Assembly (NCBI RefSeq): GCF_036924535.1
Contig: NZ_JAZHRT010000001.1
Coordinates: 2,356,001 to 2,420,000 of the forward strand
Direction: 5' to 3'
DNA length: 64,000 bases
Source: Bradyrhizobium sp. AZCC 2262
Lineage (GTDB): Bacteria > Pseudomonadota > Alphaproteobacteria > Rhizobiales > Xanthobacteraceae
Shown here piece by piece: positions 32,483 to 41,484 of this stretch (the first letter of the stretch is position 1; each line of letters opens with the position of its first letter). The notes below the pieces were generated by a model that saw only the letters and a list, made by a program, of their open reading frames with translations, was not told where the DNA came from and did no database searches. Position numbers and translations under genes: made by a program.

Positions 32483-34546
32483 ATGCAACAGCTAGCCGAT
32501 CTGGATGTGCAGGCCGATCGAGGGGACATTCGACCATCGCGCAAGCGCAAAGCCTCGGCACGCCGCAAGGTGACGGTTCGGCTTAGTGAGGGCGTCTGCG
32601 GTCGGCTTGACGTCGCGACCGACCGACCGGGCGTCGGCAAGAGCATGCTTGTGGAAGCCGCCCTCGAGCATTTTCTGAATCCAGCCACGTCAGTCGAAGC
32701 TCTACTGCGCGAGAACTTGGACGATATTCACGCCAGGTTCGATGACCTCGCGCGCGATATGCAGATGATCGCCGAGACGGTCGCGCTGCACGCCCGATAT
32801 CATCTGACCGTCATGCCGCCGGTTCCCGAATCGCGACAGCGCGAGGCGGTCATTCTCGGCAACGAGCGCTTCAAAGTCCTGGCCGAGCAAGTCGATCGGC
32901 GCGTTCGTGAGGGCCGGCCGCTCATGCAGGAGACCATCGATCGCCTAAACTCTGCGCAAGACGAAGAATCGAATCCGACAACAGACGAGAGGCCGACGCA
33001 CAATTCGACGCCGGCTCTCAAGGAGTCGAGTGCTGCCCCGGAACGCCTTAATCTCGAGCAGACGCCGCCCGCATCAGCCAAGGCAGAGCGCCGCAGTCCG
33101 GGCGTTTCCCAGCATGAGAAGAATACTAGCGACCGGACCGAACCTACCTTGAATCGAGGGCTAAGCCCGCCAGCAGCGCAAAATTCCGATCCAGAGTCAT
33201 CAAAAACGTTAGAGGCTTTGCGCGAAACACCGGTGTCAAAATGGCGGCTAATCTGCTCAGTTTTTTTGCCCTTCGCCGCAGGTTACTACCTTGCTTACCT
33301 GTTTCGGACGATTAATGGCGCGATCTCGCCGGCATTGGCCTCCGATTTTGCGCTGGATGCCGCCGAGACCGGGCTGCTCGCGTCAATCTACTTCCTGGTG
33401 TTCGGATTGACCCAGATTCCAATAGGGGTGTTTCTAGACCGATTTGGGCCGCGTCGAGTCCAAGGCGTGCTGCTGGTGATCGCGGCTGGCGGCGCAACGC
33501 TGTTCGGCAACGCCTCGAGCTTCCCGGAGCTTCTTGTTGCGCGCGCCATGATCGGACTTGGCGTTGCCGGCTCATTGATGGCCGGGCTCAAGGCCATCGT
33601 CACCTGGTTTCCGAGAGAGCGTGTCGCACTCGCCAACGGCTGGATGATCATGTTGGGATCGCTCGGCGCGGTCACGGCGACGGCGCCAACCGATTGGTTG
33701 CTTAACTATGTTAGTTGGCGGAGCTTGTTCGAAATCCTGACGATCGGGACCGTTGCGGTAAGTGGACTGATCTATATGGTCGTTCCGAAACCTGAAACTG
33801 ACTTAGAAATCGCCACGACCTCGCGAAAGCCACTTACGTTATGGTCCATCTATTCAGATCCGCGCTTTCTGAGAGTCGCACCGCTCTCGGCCGCCTGCAT
33901 TGGTTCATCCTGGGCGTTGCAGTCATTGTGGGCTGCAGCCTGGCTTACAGACGTGGAAGGATTCGACCACCACAGCCGGGCCGCTCAAATGTTCCTGATG
34001 GCTGTTGGCCTAAGCCTTGGAGCCATCCTGCTTGGTGCCATGGCCGATCGCCTACGTAAACACAACATAAGAACGGAAGTCCTATTGGGGGGCGTAGGAG
34101 CCCTGTTCATCGTGGCCGAGCTCGCCCTGGTTTTGCGCGTTCCCTTGCCGTCACTTCTGCCTTGGTCCATCGTATCGATCGCTGGTGCCGCAACAGTGCT
34201 AAGCTTTTCGGTCATAGCCGACTACTTCCCCAAAGAATTTGCCGCGCGCGCCAATGGCGCTCTGAATCTCTTGCACTTTGGCTGGGCGTTCACGATGCAA
34301 TACGGCATCGGGCTCGTGGTCGAGCAATGGCCGTCTCAGGACGGACATTATCCGGTCGCGGCCTATCAGGCCGCATTCGGTCTTTGCCTTGCGCTTCAGG
34401 CCGCCGCGCTGGTGTGGTTTGCGATGCCATGGATCCAGACGTTCGGCAGAAATGCCTTCGGTGAACCCCCCGGAAGCGCCGCTGGATCCGGCGGCTCTTC
34501 CATTGACGGTCCTATCCTTGAGGCGTGCGCAGGAGCCGACTGGTAG
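32483..34546 (+). CDS. CopG-like DNA-binding domain fused to an MFS transporter
   Basis: One intact frame of 687 residues. Residues about 24-62 are a ribbon-helix-helix domain (RRKVTVRLSEGVCGRLDVAT, then GKSMLVEAALEHFL). Residues about 85-160 match the C-terminal part of the neighbouring CopG-like protein (ETVALHARYHLTVMPPVPE; NERFKVLAEQVDRRVREGR). Residues about 165-248 are a polar, low-complexity linker. From about 250 on comes a complete 12-segment major facilitator: SKWRLICSVFLPFAAGYYLA, motif A GVFLDRFGPRR, and ANGWMIMLGSLGA. A GTG at 33233 (VSKWRL) could start the transporter alone, but no good ribosome site precedes it. No frameshift or stop interrupts the fusion. Transport substrate unknown. 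Confidence 0.8.
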   Translation: MQQLADLDVQADRGDIRPSRKRKASARRKVTVRLSEGVCGRLDVATDRPGVGKSMLVEAALEHFLNPATSVEALLRENLDDIHARFDDLARDMQMIAETVALHARYHLTVMPPVPESRQREAVILGNERFKVLAEQVDRRVREGRPLMQETIDRLNSAQDEESNPTTDERPTHNSTPALKESSAAPERLNLEQTPPASAKAERRSPGVSQHEKNTSDRTEPTLNRGLSPPAAQNSDPESSKTLEALRETPVSKWRLICSVFLPFAAGYYLAYLFRTINGAISPALASDFALDAAETGLLASIYFLVFGLTQIPIGVFLDRFGPRRVQGVLLVIAAGGATLFGNASSFPELLVARAMIGLGVAGSLMAGLKAIVTWFPRERVALANGWMIMLGSLGAVTATAPTDWLLNYVSWRSLFEILTIGTVAVSGLIYMVVPKPETDLEIATTSRKPLTLWSIYSDPRFLRVAPLSAACIGSSWALQSLWAAAWLTDVEGFDHHSRAAQMFLMAVGLSLGAILLGAMADRLRKHNIRTEVLLGGVGALFIVAELALVLRVPLPSLLPWSIVSIAGAATVLSFSVIADYFPKEFAARANGALNLLHFGWAFTMQYGIGLVVEQWPSQDGHYPVAAYQAAFGLCLALQAAALVWFAMPWIQTFGRNAFGEPPGSAAGSGGSSIDGPILEACAGADW

Positions 34547-34814
34547 CCAGAGGGTCGTGTGCGTAGAAGCAGTCCGCCTGCCATCAACATTGGCTGCTAA
34601 GCACCCGAAAACAGACCTATTATGCTCACCTCGAGTTTTGTCGCCCATGACCCGAAGCCGACTTGCGCCGATGCTGCCGGAGGCGCGGTGCGGGCTCGAA
34701 AATAAATTCGTAGAGCATGTCGTTTTGGCGGTCCACCGTTCGACTGGGTGTCGGCGGAGCCACTTCGGTTGTGGCTGGAGCTCACAATGTGACTGGATCT
34801 TACGGAGGTTGGTA

Positions 34815-35777
34815 ATGACGATCTCGCATCGATTTATCGAGACAAATGGCATTCGAATGCACCTGGCCGAAGCAGGGAGCGGCCCCACCGTGCTTCTCTG
34901 CCATGGCTTTCCGGAGTGCTGGTATTCGTGGCGGCACCAATTGGAAGCGCTCGCTGCCGCCGGATATTGCGCCATCGCGCCCGACATGCGTGGTTACGGG
35001 CAGACGGACAGACCTGATGCGATCGATCAATACACTCTATTGCATTTGACCGGAGACATGGTCGGATTGCTCGACGCGATCGGCACGGATCAAGCAGTCG
35101 TTGTAGGACATGATTGGGGAGCGCCGGTCGCTTGGCGCTGCGCTCTGTTCAGACCGGATCGATTTAGGGCCGTCGTTGGCTTGAGCGTGCCGTTTCAGGT
35201 GCGTGGTCCCAACCGACCAAGCACCGTCATGCCGAGGACCGAAAAGCAGCGCTTCTATCAACTGTATTTCCAGACGCCGGGCGTTGCCGAGGCAGAACTC
35301 GAAAAAGACGTCCACAACGCAATCAAGACGACATTGTTCGCCCTATCTGGCGATGCGCCGGTTGAAGATCCTGCGTCGCTCACGATGCTTCCTAGTGAGG
35401 GGGGGTGGCTTGATGGGAAGCCTACAACCCGATCATTGCCGACGTGGCTCACGGACAGTGACATCGAATTTTACGTTGGAGAGTTCAAGCGCACCGGCTT
35501 TGGAGGAGGTTTGAATTGGTATCGCAACATTGATCGCAATTGGGAGTTGCTCGCACCATGGTCCGGCGCAAAGGTTCAGGTCCCGGCACTCTATGTCGTT
35601 GGCGATCGAGACGGGGTTTACAGATCGCCGAGTTGGAGCCATCTCGTCCCTAGCCTGAAACAGTTCGTGCCCTTGCTTCGCGAGACAATAGTCTTGAAAG
35701 GTTGCGGTCATTGGACTCAGCAAGAGCGCGCCAAAGACGTAAGCAATGCGCTCCTGGAATTCCTGAACCAGTTATAG
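34815..35777 (+). CDS. Epoxide hydrolase (alpha/beta hydrolase family)
   Basis: This is a soluble epoxide hydrolase that would open epoxides to diols. It starts at ATG 34815 behind GGAGG, giving 320 residues. Landmarks are the oxyanion-hole motif CHGFPECWYSWRHQ (HGFPE), the nucleophile elbow VVGHDWGAPVAW (Asp), the cap region with FYVGEFKRTGFGGGLNWYRN (cap tyrosine candidates), the charge-relay Asp in VVGDRDGVY and the catalytic histidine in KGCGHWTQQ. All catalytic residues are present. It lies 268 bases after the RHH-MFS gene on the same strand, so the transporter could import its substrate or export the product; this link is an inference. Confidence 0.9.
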   Translation: MTISHRFIETNGIRMHLAEAGSGPTVLLCHGFPECWYSWRHQLEALAAAGYCAIAPDMRGYGQTDRPDAIDQYTLLHLTGDMVGLLDAIGTDQAVVVGHDWGAPVAWRCALFRPDRFRAVVGLSVPFQVRGPNRPSTVMPRTEKQRFYQLYFQTPGVAEAELEKDVHNAIKTTLFALSGDAPVEDPASLTMLPSEGGWLDGKPTTRSLPTWLTDSDIEFYVGEFKRTGFGGGLNWYRNIDRNWELLAPWSGAKVQVPALYVVGDRDGVYRSPSWSHLVPSLKQFVPLLRETIVLKGCGHWTQQERAKDVSNALLEFLNQL

Positions 35778-36203
35778 ATCGCGAACGGGGACTTGCGTAG
35801 ACGCGGCAAGCAACGCAATGTCGCGTTTTGGCCCATCAGCGACTTGTTGACCGCTATGGTGAATGTCCGCGTTCGAGGGGGAAGCGGAAAATATATGCTC
35901 GCACTGAGTTCTTCTCAGTTTGACCCATTACCGACATGCGAGGCGATCCGGCACAAATGTCCGCAATGATCGTCATCACCATCACAGTTGGCGGCATCAT
36001 CACCATCATCGTCGCCGCCATTATCATCATCATAATCATCATCATCATCACGGCTCGTACCGCGATCACGATCACCACGATAGCTGGAATTATCATCACC
36101 ACCACCATCACTCGACTATGACGATTCATGATGTTGCATCCACTGAACCATGTTGCCGGCGTGCACGATGTAGATAAGCTCAACCTATTTCTTGGCTTCC
36201 CAG
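35778..36203. other. Region between the epoxide hydrolase and the CoiA-like gene
   Basis: No conventional gene is apparent in these 426 bases. The centre is the CAT-trinucleotide repeat listed separately, which in one frame encodes a histidine-rich peptide. Confidence 0.5.
35962..36125 (+). repeat. Degenerate CAT/CAC trinucleotide repeat, His-rich in one frame
   Basis: In the plus frame of an ORF at 35920-36177 the repeat reads as runs of His broken by Arg, Tyr, Asn, Asp and Trp (for example RHHHHSWRHHHHHRRRHYHHH). Both His codons are mixed, and almost all other residues are one base away from CAT. The ORF starts with TTG and lacks a good ribosome site, so it could be a metal-binding peptide or a decayed microsatellite. 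Confidence 0.6.
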
Positions 36204-37007
36204 ATGGAGTCTTTGCAAATGAGATTTGCACTTGCAAGCGGTCAACGTGTTGAAGCCTACCCCGGCGGGAGAGCAAAGTGTCGCCGTTGCAACGGCGAGG
36301 TCATTGCCAAATGTGGCACGCACAGAGTGTTCCACTGGGCGCACCGGGGAGTGCGGGATTGTGACACCTGGGCCGAAAAGGAAACCGACTGGCACCGCGC
36401 GTGGAAAAACAACTTCCCGGCCGAATGCCAAGAGTTCGTCCAGCACGATGAGCAATCCGGCGAAAAGCACATCGCTGATGTTCGTACCCCACATGGCCTT
36501 GTGATTGAGTTTCAGCATTCGCCTCTCGATCCGCTAGAACGGGCTGCACGCGAGCGTTTTTACGGAAATATGGTGTGGGTTGTTGATGGCACCCGCCTAC
36601 AACGAGACTATCAACGGTTTGATAGGGGAAAGGGTGATCTCAGGCCCACGAAAATTCAGGGATGCTTCCTCCTCGCATCCCCTGATAAGTGCTTTCCCGC
36701 GATGTGGCTTGATAGTTCAGTACCCGTCATTGTTGATTTCCGGGGTGTGGATGAGAGTCAGCCACCGGATGCGCATAGAGAGGGGCTTTGGTGCCTACTT
36801 CCAGGACGTGCGGGAGGGAGTGCTTGGGTTGTTGGAATGTTGCGCGAGCAATTTGTAGAAGTGGCACCAAGCCGTCCTCAGTTGCCTGTCGTTCAAGAGA
36901 TCTTAGCTCTCATGACAGAGATACGCGCGGCGGAGGCGCTTGAAGCGCGACGGTTTGCTGGAATGCCTGGTGGAAGGGGACCACGGCGGCGATATGCGCG
37001 TTTTTGA
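36204..37007 (+). CDS. CoiA-like nuclease-family protein
   Basis: The 267-residue protein resembles competence protein CoiA. An N-terminal zinc-ribbon-like part (AKCRRCNGEVIAKCGTHRVFHWAH) is followed by a restriction-endonuclease-like core, EKETDWHRAWKNNFP, EKHIADVRTPHGLVIEFQHSP (D and ExQ catalytic positions), and ERFYGNMVWVVDGT. CoiA members act on transforming DNA in competent bacteria; versions on mobile elements are uncharacterised. Start ATG 36204 is preferred over an upstream TTG. No partner gene is adjacent. Confidence 0.75.
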   Translation: MESLQMRFALASGQRVEAYPGGRAKCRRCNGEVIAKCGTHRVFHWAHRGVRDCDTWAEKETDWHRAWKNNFPAECQEFVQHDEQSGEKHIADVRTPHGLVIEFQHSPLDPLERAARERFYGNMVWVVDGTRLQRDYQRFDRGKGDLRPTKIQGCFLLASPDKCFPAMWLDSSVPVIVDFRGVDESQPPDAHREGLWCLLPGRAGGSAWVVGMLREQFVEVAPSRPQLPVVQEILALMTEIRAAEALEARRFAGMPGGRGPRRRYARF

Positions 37008-37467
37008 ACTCATCGAATAATGTAGGCTGTTGGCCCTTCGGCGAACCTCGGCCATCTCTCCTATTGCGCCGCTATCAGGTGAATAGCCGACATCAACCGT
37101 GCCTGTCCCCAAAGCCCAATTTGGTTGCGTGCCCTATTTAGCGAAGCTGCTTCTCGACCGGAAGAAGCTCCAACTAGAGATTCGGGGTTGTTAGGCGCCG
37201 CGGATCTCCTGTTGAGATCGCAGATTGGGAGATGAACGTGATGCGCTTGGGTCAACAAGTGTGCGACGAAACGGAATCCTACTCGCAAAGGATTGCCTCG
37301 GAGGCCATTCTTCATCTCGCCGCGTTGCCGAGTGGCGATGCCGGATATTCCTTGACGTTTCTTTTTGTACGCCAAGCTACTAGCCGGATAATTGCCTTGT
37401 TGCACTAACTCGCTCCGTGGCTTTTCTAATCATCCCCATGTGAGGCCGCTCGGGACGGCCTCATTCG
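37008..37467. other. Intergenic region before trbB
   Basis: No gene is recognised. A hairpin AGGCCG-N7-CGGCCT (37442-37460) lies just before trbB and may belong to its leader. The rest has no clear feature. Confidence 0.4.
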
Positions 37468-38448
37468 TTGGGGACGGCAGTGGTTCATCATTCCATTCAA
37501 TCGGAAGCGATATCGCGTGCTGCGCGCATGCTGCGCACGGCGTTCGGTCCAGTTATCGCACGCTTTCTCGAAGATTCGGCTGTCGTCGAGATAATGCTCA
37601 ACCCTGACGGGCGATTGTGGATCGACCGGCTATCGAGCGGTTTGGCAGATACCGGAGAAATCGTACCTGCTCCGGACGGTGAGCGCATCGTTCGATTGGT
37701 CGCCCACCACGTGGGTGCCGAGGTTCACGCAGGGAGGCCGCGCGTTTCGGCAGAGTTACCCGAGACGGGGGAGCGCTTCGAGGGACTATTGCCGCCAGTG
37801 GTCGCGGCCCCGGCGTTCGCGATCCGAAAGCCGGCCGTCGCCGTGTTCACGCTGGACGACTACGTCGCCGCGGGGATCATGATCTCGGGCCAAGCTAGCG
37901 CTTTGAAGGTCGCGGTCGAAGTACGCAAGAACATACTCGTGGCTGGCGGCACGTCCAGCGGCAAGACAACGCTGACCAATGCGCTGCTGGCCGAAGTCGC
38001 CAAGACGTCGGATCGGGTTGTTCTTATCGAAGACACGCGGGAGCTTCAGTGCAGGGCGCCGAATCTCGTGGCGTTGCGTACCAAGGACGGCGTGATCTCG
38101 CTATCGGATTTGGTCCGTTCATCGCTGCGCCTGCGGCCCGATCGCATTCCGATCGGGGAGGTCCGCGGTGCAGAGGCTCTCGATCTGCTCAAGGCCTGGG
38201 GCACGGGTCATCCCGGCGGTATCGGTACCATCCACGCGGGCACCGCGCTCGGAGCGTTGCGTCGACTCGAGCAGCTGATCCAGGAAGCCGTCGTCACGGT
38301 CCCCCGCGCCCTGATCGCGGAGACCATCAACGTTATTGCCGTTCTTTCCGGTCGCGGTGCCGATCGCCGCTTGGCCGAGCTCGCCAGCGTCACCGGGCTC
38401 GGACCTACCGGTGATTACAGCCTTGCAGCATTGGGGGACCAATCATGA
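37468..38448 (+). CDS. trbB: TrbB, VirB11-type ATPase of the mating-pore system
   Basis: TrbB is a hexameric cytoplasmic ATPase that powers pilus assembly. The 326-residue protein has an N-terminal domain ([28 protein letters not shown]), then Walker [17 protein letters not shown], the Asp box IEDTRELQC, Walker B-like [27 protein letters not shown] and the His box GTIHAG. The start TTG 37468 is uncertain; GTG 37480 is also possible. It begins an unbroken coupled operon running to 46915 but is separated from the CopG-like gene by about 5.3 kb of cargo. Confidence 0.93.
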   Translation: MGTAVVHHSIQSEAISRAARMLRTAFGPVIARFLEDSAVVEIMLNPDGRLWIDRLSSGLADTGEIVPAPDGERIVRLVAHHVGAEVHAGRPRVSAELPETGERFEGLLPPVVAAPAFAIRKPAVAVFTLDDYVAAGIMISGQASALKVAVEVRKNILVAGGTSSGKTTLTNALLAEVAKTSDRVVLIEDTRELQCRAPNLVALRTKDGVISLSDLVRSSLRLRPDRIPIGEVRGAEALDLLKAWGTGHPGGIGTIHAGTALGALRRLEQLIQEAVVTVPRALIAETINVIAVLSGRGADRRLAELASVTGLGPTGDYSLAALGDQS

Positions 38449-38771
38449 GTGTTACATCTTCGCTGGAACGATGCGTCATTTCGACGACCGTGTTCGCGAC
38501 TACCTATCTGACCGTCAGCCCAGCCTTCGCTGCTGGCTCCAACATGCCGTGGGAGCAGCCGCTCAATCAGATCCTGCAATCGGTCGAAGGTCCGGTCGCG
38601 AAGATCATCGCGGTCATCATCATCATCGTCACAGGGCTTTCGCTGGCGTTCGGCGATACCTCGGGCGGATTCCGCAGGCTCATCCAGATCGTGTTCGGCC
38701 TATCGATCGCGTTCGCCGCCTCGAGCTTCTTTCTATCGTTTTTCTCGTTCGGCGGTGGAGTGGTGATCTGA
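38445..38771 (+). CDS. trbC: TrbC, VirB2-type pilin
   Basis: The 108-residue pre-pilin has a long N-terminal signal (CVISTTVFATTYLTVSPAFA, cleaved after AFA) and two membrane segments (AKIIAVIIIIVTGLSLAFG; IVFGLSIAFAASSFFLSFFS). It is the pilus subunit, probably processed by the TraF-like peptidase at 26262. Start and stop overlap trbB and trbD (ATGA and TGATG). Confidence 0.9.
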   Translation: MSVTSSLERCVISTTVFATTYLTVSPAFAAGSNMPWEQPLNQILQSVEGPVAKIIAVIIIIVTGLSLAFGDTSGGFRRLIQIVFGLSIAFAASSFFLSFFSFGGGVVI

Positions 38772-39034
38772 TGGATGCAGAAATCCCAGGCTTCGTCACG
38801 CCCGTGCACCGCGCGCTCACCGAACCGATCCTGATGGGTGGCGCGCCACGCTCCATCGCCATCGTCAACGGCACGCTTGCCGCAGCACTCGGCATCGGGC
38901 TGCGCCTTTGGATCGCGGGCCTCCTCCTTTGGTTCGTCGGCCACATGGCCGCCGTCTGGGCCGCCAAGCGCGATCCTGACTTCGTCGAGGTCGTACGACG
39001 ACACCTGCGTATCCCCGGTCACCTCAACACGTGA
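38771..39034 (+). CDS. trbD: TrbD, VirB3-type membrane protein
   Basis: This 87-residue inner-membrane protein has PGFVTPVHRALTEPILMGGAPR, typical of TrbD, and one hydrophobic hairpin (IVNGTLAAALGIGLRLWIAGLLLWFVGHMA). It is translationally coupled on both sides. The upstream open frame is a shadow of trbC. Confidence 0.9.
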   Translation: MDAEIPGFVTPVHRALTEPILMGGAPRSIAIVNGTLAAALGIGLRLWIAGLLLWFVGHMAAVWAAKRDPDFVEVVRRHLRIPGHLNT

Positions 39035-41484
39035 GTTCTCTCATGATGAACCTAGCGGAGTATCGGCGCTCGAATACGCGTCTCGCGGATTTTCTGCCTT
39101 GGGCGGCTCTTGTTGATGAGGGGATCATCCTCAACAAGGATGGGTCGTTTCAACGGACAGCAAAGTTCCGGGGGCCTGATCTCGATAGCGCCGTGCCAGC
39201 CGAACTTGTCGCTATAGCCGGCCGTCTGAACAATGCGCTGCGTCGTCTCGAGTCCGGTTGGGCGATCTTTGTCGAAGCGCAGCGCCATTCCGCAGGCAGC
39301 TATCCACCCAACACATTTCCGGACACGGCGTCCGCCCTGGTCGATGCTGAGCGGAGGGCACAGTTCGAAGAAGCCGGCGCCCATTACGAGTCGAGCTATT
39401 TCCTGACGCTTCTCTATCTGCCGCCGGACGAGGGCGCGGCGAAGGCCGAGCGGCTGCTTTACGAAGGTAGCAACCGCACCGTCGACGCTGATGCGCGTGA
39501 GGTTCTCCGTGGGTTCGTCGATCGGACCAACCGCGTGCTCCAACTCGTCGAAGGTTTTATGCCGGAGTGCGCCTGGCTCGACGATGAGGAGACCCTGACT
39601 TACCTCCACTCGACGGTCTCGACCAAACGGCATCGCGTCAGGGTGCCCGAGATCCCGATGTATCTCGACGCATCGCTCGCCGATCGGCCGCTGACCGGCG
39701 GCCTCGAGCCAATGCTCGGTTCTGCGCATCTGCGTGTCCTGACGGTCGTCGGGTTTCCGACAGCGACCACGCCCGGGATTCTCGACGACCTGAACCGGCT
39801 TGCGTTCGCCTATCGTTGGTCGACCCGCGCGATCATGCTCGATAAGACGGATGCGACGAAGCTTCTCACCAGGATCAGGCGGCAATGGTTCGCCAAGCGG
39901 AAGTCGGTGGCCGCGATCCTGAAGGAGGTGATGACCAACGAGACATCGGCGCTGCTTGATACCGATGCCCACAACAAGGCCATGGATGCCGACGCTGCCT
40001 TGCAGGAATTGGGCTCCGACCAGGTTGGAGAGGCCTTCGTCACGGCGACGATCACGGTCTGGGACAGCGATCCAGCCACCGCTGATGAAAAGCTCCGCCT
40101 CGTCGAAAAGGTGATCCAAGGCCGCGATTTCACCTGCATGATTGAGACGGTGAATGCGGTCGAGGCCTGGCTCGGCAGCCTGCCAGGACATGTTTACGCC
40201 AATGTGCGGCAGCCGCCGATCTCGACCTTGAACCTGGCGCACATGGTCCCGCTGTCCGCGGTATGGGCCGGGGAGACGAGGGACCACCATTTCAAGGCTC
40301 CGCCCTTGTTCTTGGCCAGGACGGAGGGATCGACTCCGTTTCGCTTCTCTCTGCACGTCGGTGACGTCGGCCATACATTAGTGGTCGGACCAACCGGCGC
40401 CGGCAAATCAGTGCTGCTGGCGCTGATGGCGATCCAATTTCGTCGCTATCCGGACTCCCAGATCTTCGCGTTCGATTTTGGCTGTTCCGTACGTGCCGCC
40501 ACTATCGCCATGGGTGGCGATTGGCATGACATCGGCGGCGTGCTGTCGGGCGAATCCGCAGAAGTCGTTGAGCTTCAGCCACTTGCGGCGATTGATGATC
40601 CGTCTGAACGTGGTTGGGCAGCAGAGTGGATCGCTGCGATCCTCGGCCGCGAGAGGGTCGAAGTGACGCCAGAAGCCAAGGATCATCTCTGGTCGGCGCT
40701 GACCTCGCTGGCTTCAGCACCGATCCAAGAGCGGACTCTGACCGGCCTTTGCGTTCTTCTTCAGTCGAATGTATTGAAGCGTGCGCTGCAGCCCTATTGC
40801 CTCGGAGGGCCCTATGGCCGGCTCCTTGATGCGGAATTCGAGCGCCTTGGCGAAGGCTCGGTCCAGGTCTTTGAGACCGACGGACTGATTGGTACGGCAG
40901 TCGCGCCGGCCGTCCTTTCCTATCTGTTCCACCGCATTGAAGGACGGTTTGATGGCCGACCAACTCTGCTCATCATCGATGAAGGGTGGCTAGCGCTTGA
41001 TGATCAAGAATTTGCGGGTCAACTGCGTGAGTGGCTGAAAACCCTTCGCAAGAAGAATGCTTCCGTCGTCTTCGCTACCCAATCGCTTGCTGATATCGAC
41101 GGCTCCGCGATCGCGCCGGCGATCATCGAGAGCTGCCCGACGCGGATTTTGCTGCCCAACGATCGCGCCATCGAGCCGCAGATCATGGGGATCTACCGGC
41201 GCTTTGGACTTAACGACCGCCAGATCGAAATCCTCGCCCGCGCGACGCCGAAGCGCGACTACTACTGCCAGTCGCGCCGCGGCAATCGCCTGTTCGAACT
41301 CGGTCTTGGCGAGGTCGCGCTCGCCTTCACCGCCGCTTCCTCCAAGGCCGACCAGGCGCTGATCGAGCAGGTCCTTGCCGAAGGTGGCCGCGACAACTTT
41401 GTGCCGGGCTGGCTGAAAGCCCGCGACGTCGCCTGGGCGACCGATCTCATCCCGCATCTCGCTGAATTGGAGGCATCCAAATGA
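39031..41484 (+). CDS. trbE: TrbE, VirB4-type ATPase
   Basis: TrbE is the large ATPase that energises pilin extraction and pore assembly. It has 817 residues from GTG 39031; ATG 39043 (MMNLAEYRR) is where family similarity begins and may be the true start. The N-terminal CagE/TrbE/VirB domain includes FLPWAALVDEGIILNKDGSF. The ATPase part has Walker A VVGPTGAGKSVLLALM, Walker B TLLIIDEGWLAL and SVVFATQSLADI. It is full length. Confidence 0.94.
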   Translation: MSSLMMNLAEYRRSNTRLADFLPWAALVDEGIILNKDGSFQRTAKFRGPDLDSAVPAELVAIAGRLNNALRRLESGWAIFVEAQRHSAGSYPPNTFPDTASALVDAERRAQFEEAGAHYESSYFLTLLYLPPDEGAAKAERLLYEGSNRTVDADAREVLRGFVDRTNRVLQLVEGFMPECAWLDDEETLTYLHSTVSTKRHRVRVPEIPMYLDASLADRPLTGGLEPMLGSAHLRVLTVVGFPTATTPGILDDLNRLAFAYRWSTRAIMLDKTDATKLLTRIRRQWFAKRKSVAAILKEVMTNETSALLDTDAHNKAMDADAALQELGSDQVGEAFVTATITVWDSDPATADEKLRLVEKVIQGRDFTCMIETVNAVEAWLGSLPGHVYANVRQPPISTLNLAHMVPLSAVWAGETRDHHFKAPPLFLARTEGSTPFRFSLHVGDVGHTLVVGPTGAGKSVLLALMAIQFRRYPDSQIFAFDFGCSVRAATIAMGGDWHDIGGVLSGESAEVVELQPLAAIDDPSERGWAAEWIAAILGRERVEVTPEAKDHLWSALTSLASAPIQERTLTGLCVLLQSNVLKRALQPYCLGGPYGRLLDAEFERLGEGSVQVFETDGLIGTAVAPAVLSYLFHRIEGRFDGRPTLLIIDEGWLALDDQEFAGQLREWLKTLRKKNASVVFATQSLADIDGSAIAPAIIESCPTRILLPNDRAIEPQIMGIYRRFGLNDRQIEILARATPKRDYYCQSRRGNRLFELGLGEVALAFTAASSKADQALIEQVLAEGGRDNFVPGWLKARDVAWATDLIPHLAELEASK

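Noticed and set aside
35962..36125. CAT repeat as a CRISPR array or tandem binding-site cluster
   Set aside because: There are no spacers or constant-length repeats; it is a degenerate trinucleotide tract.
35854..36276. Minus-strand Met/Ile-rich ORF over the CAT repeat
   Set aside because: The reverse reading of a CAT repeat gives ATG/ATC runs; low complexity only.
39052..40374. 440-codon minus-strand ORF opposite trbE
   Set aside because: Shadow of a conserved ATPase gene; no start signal or recognisable motif.
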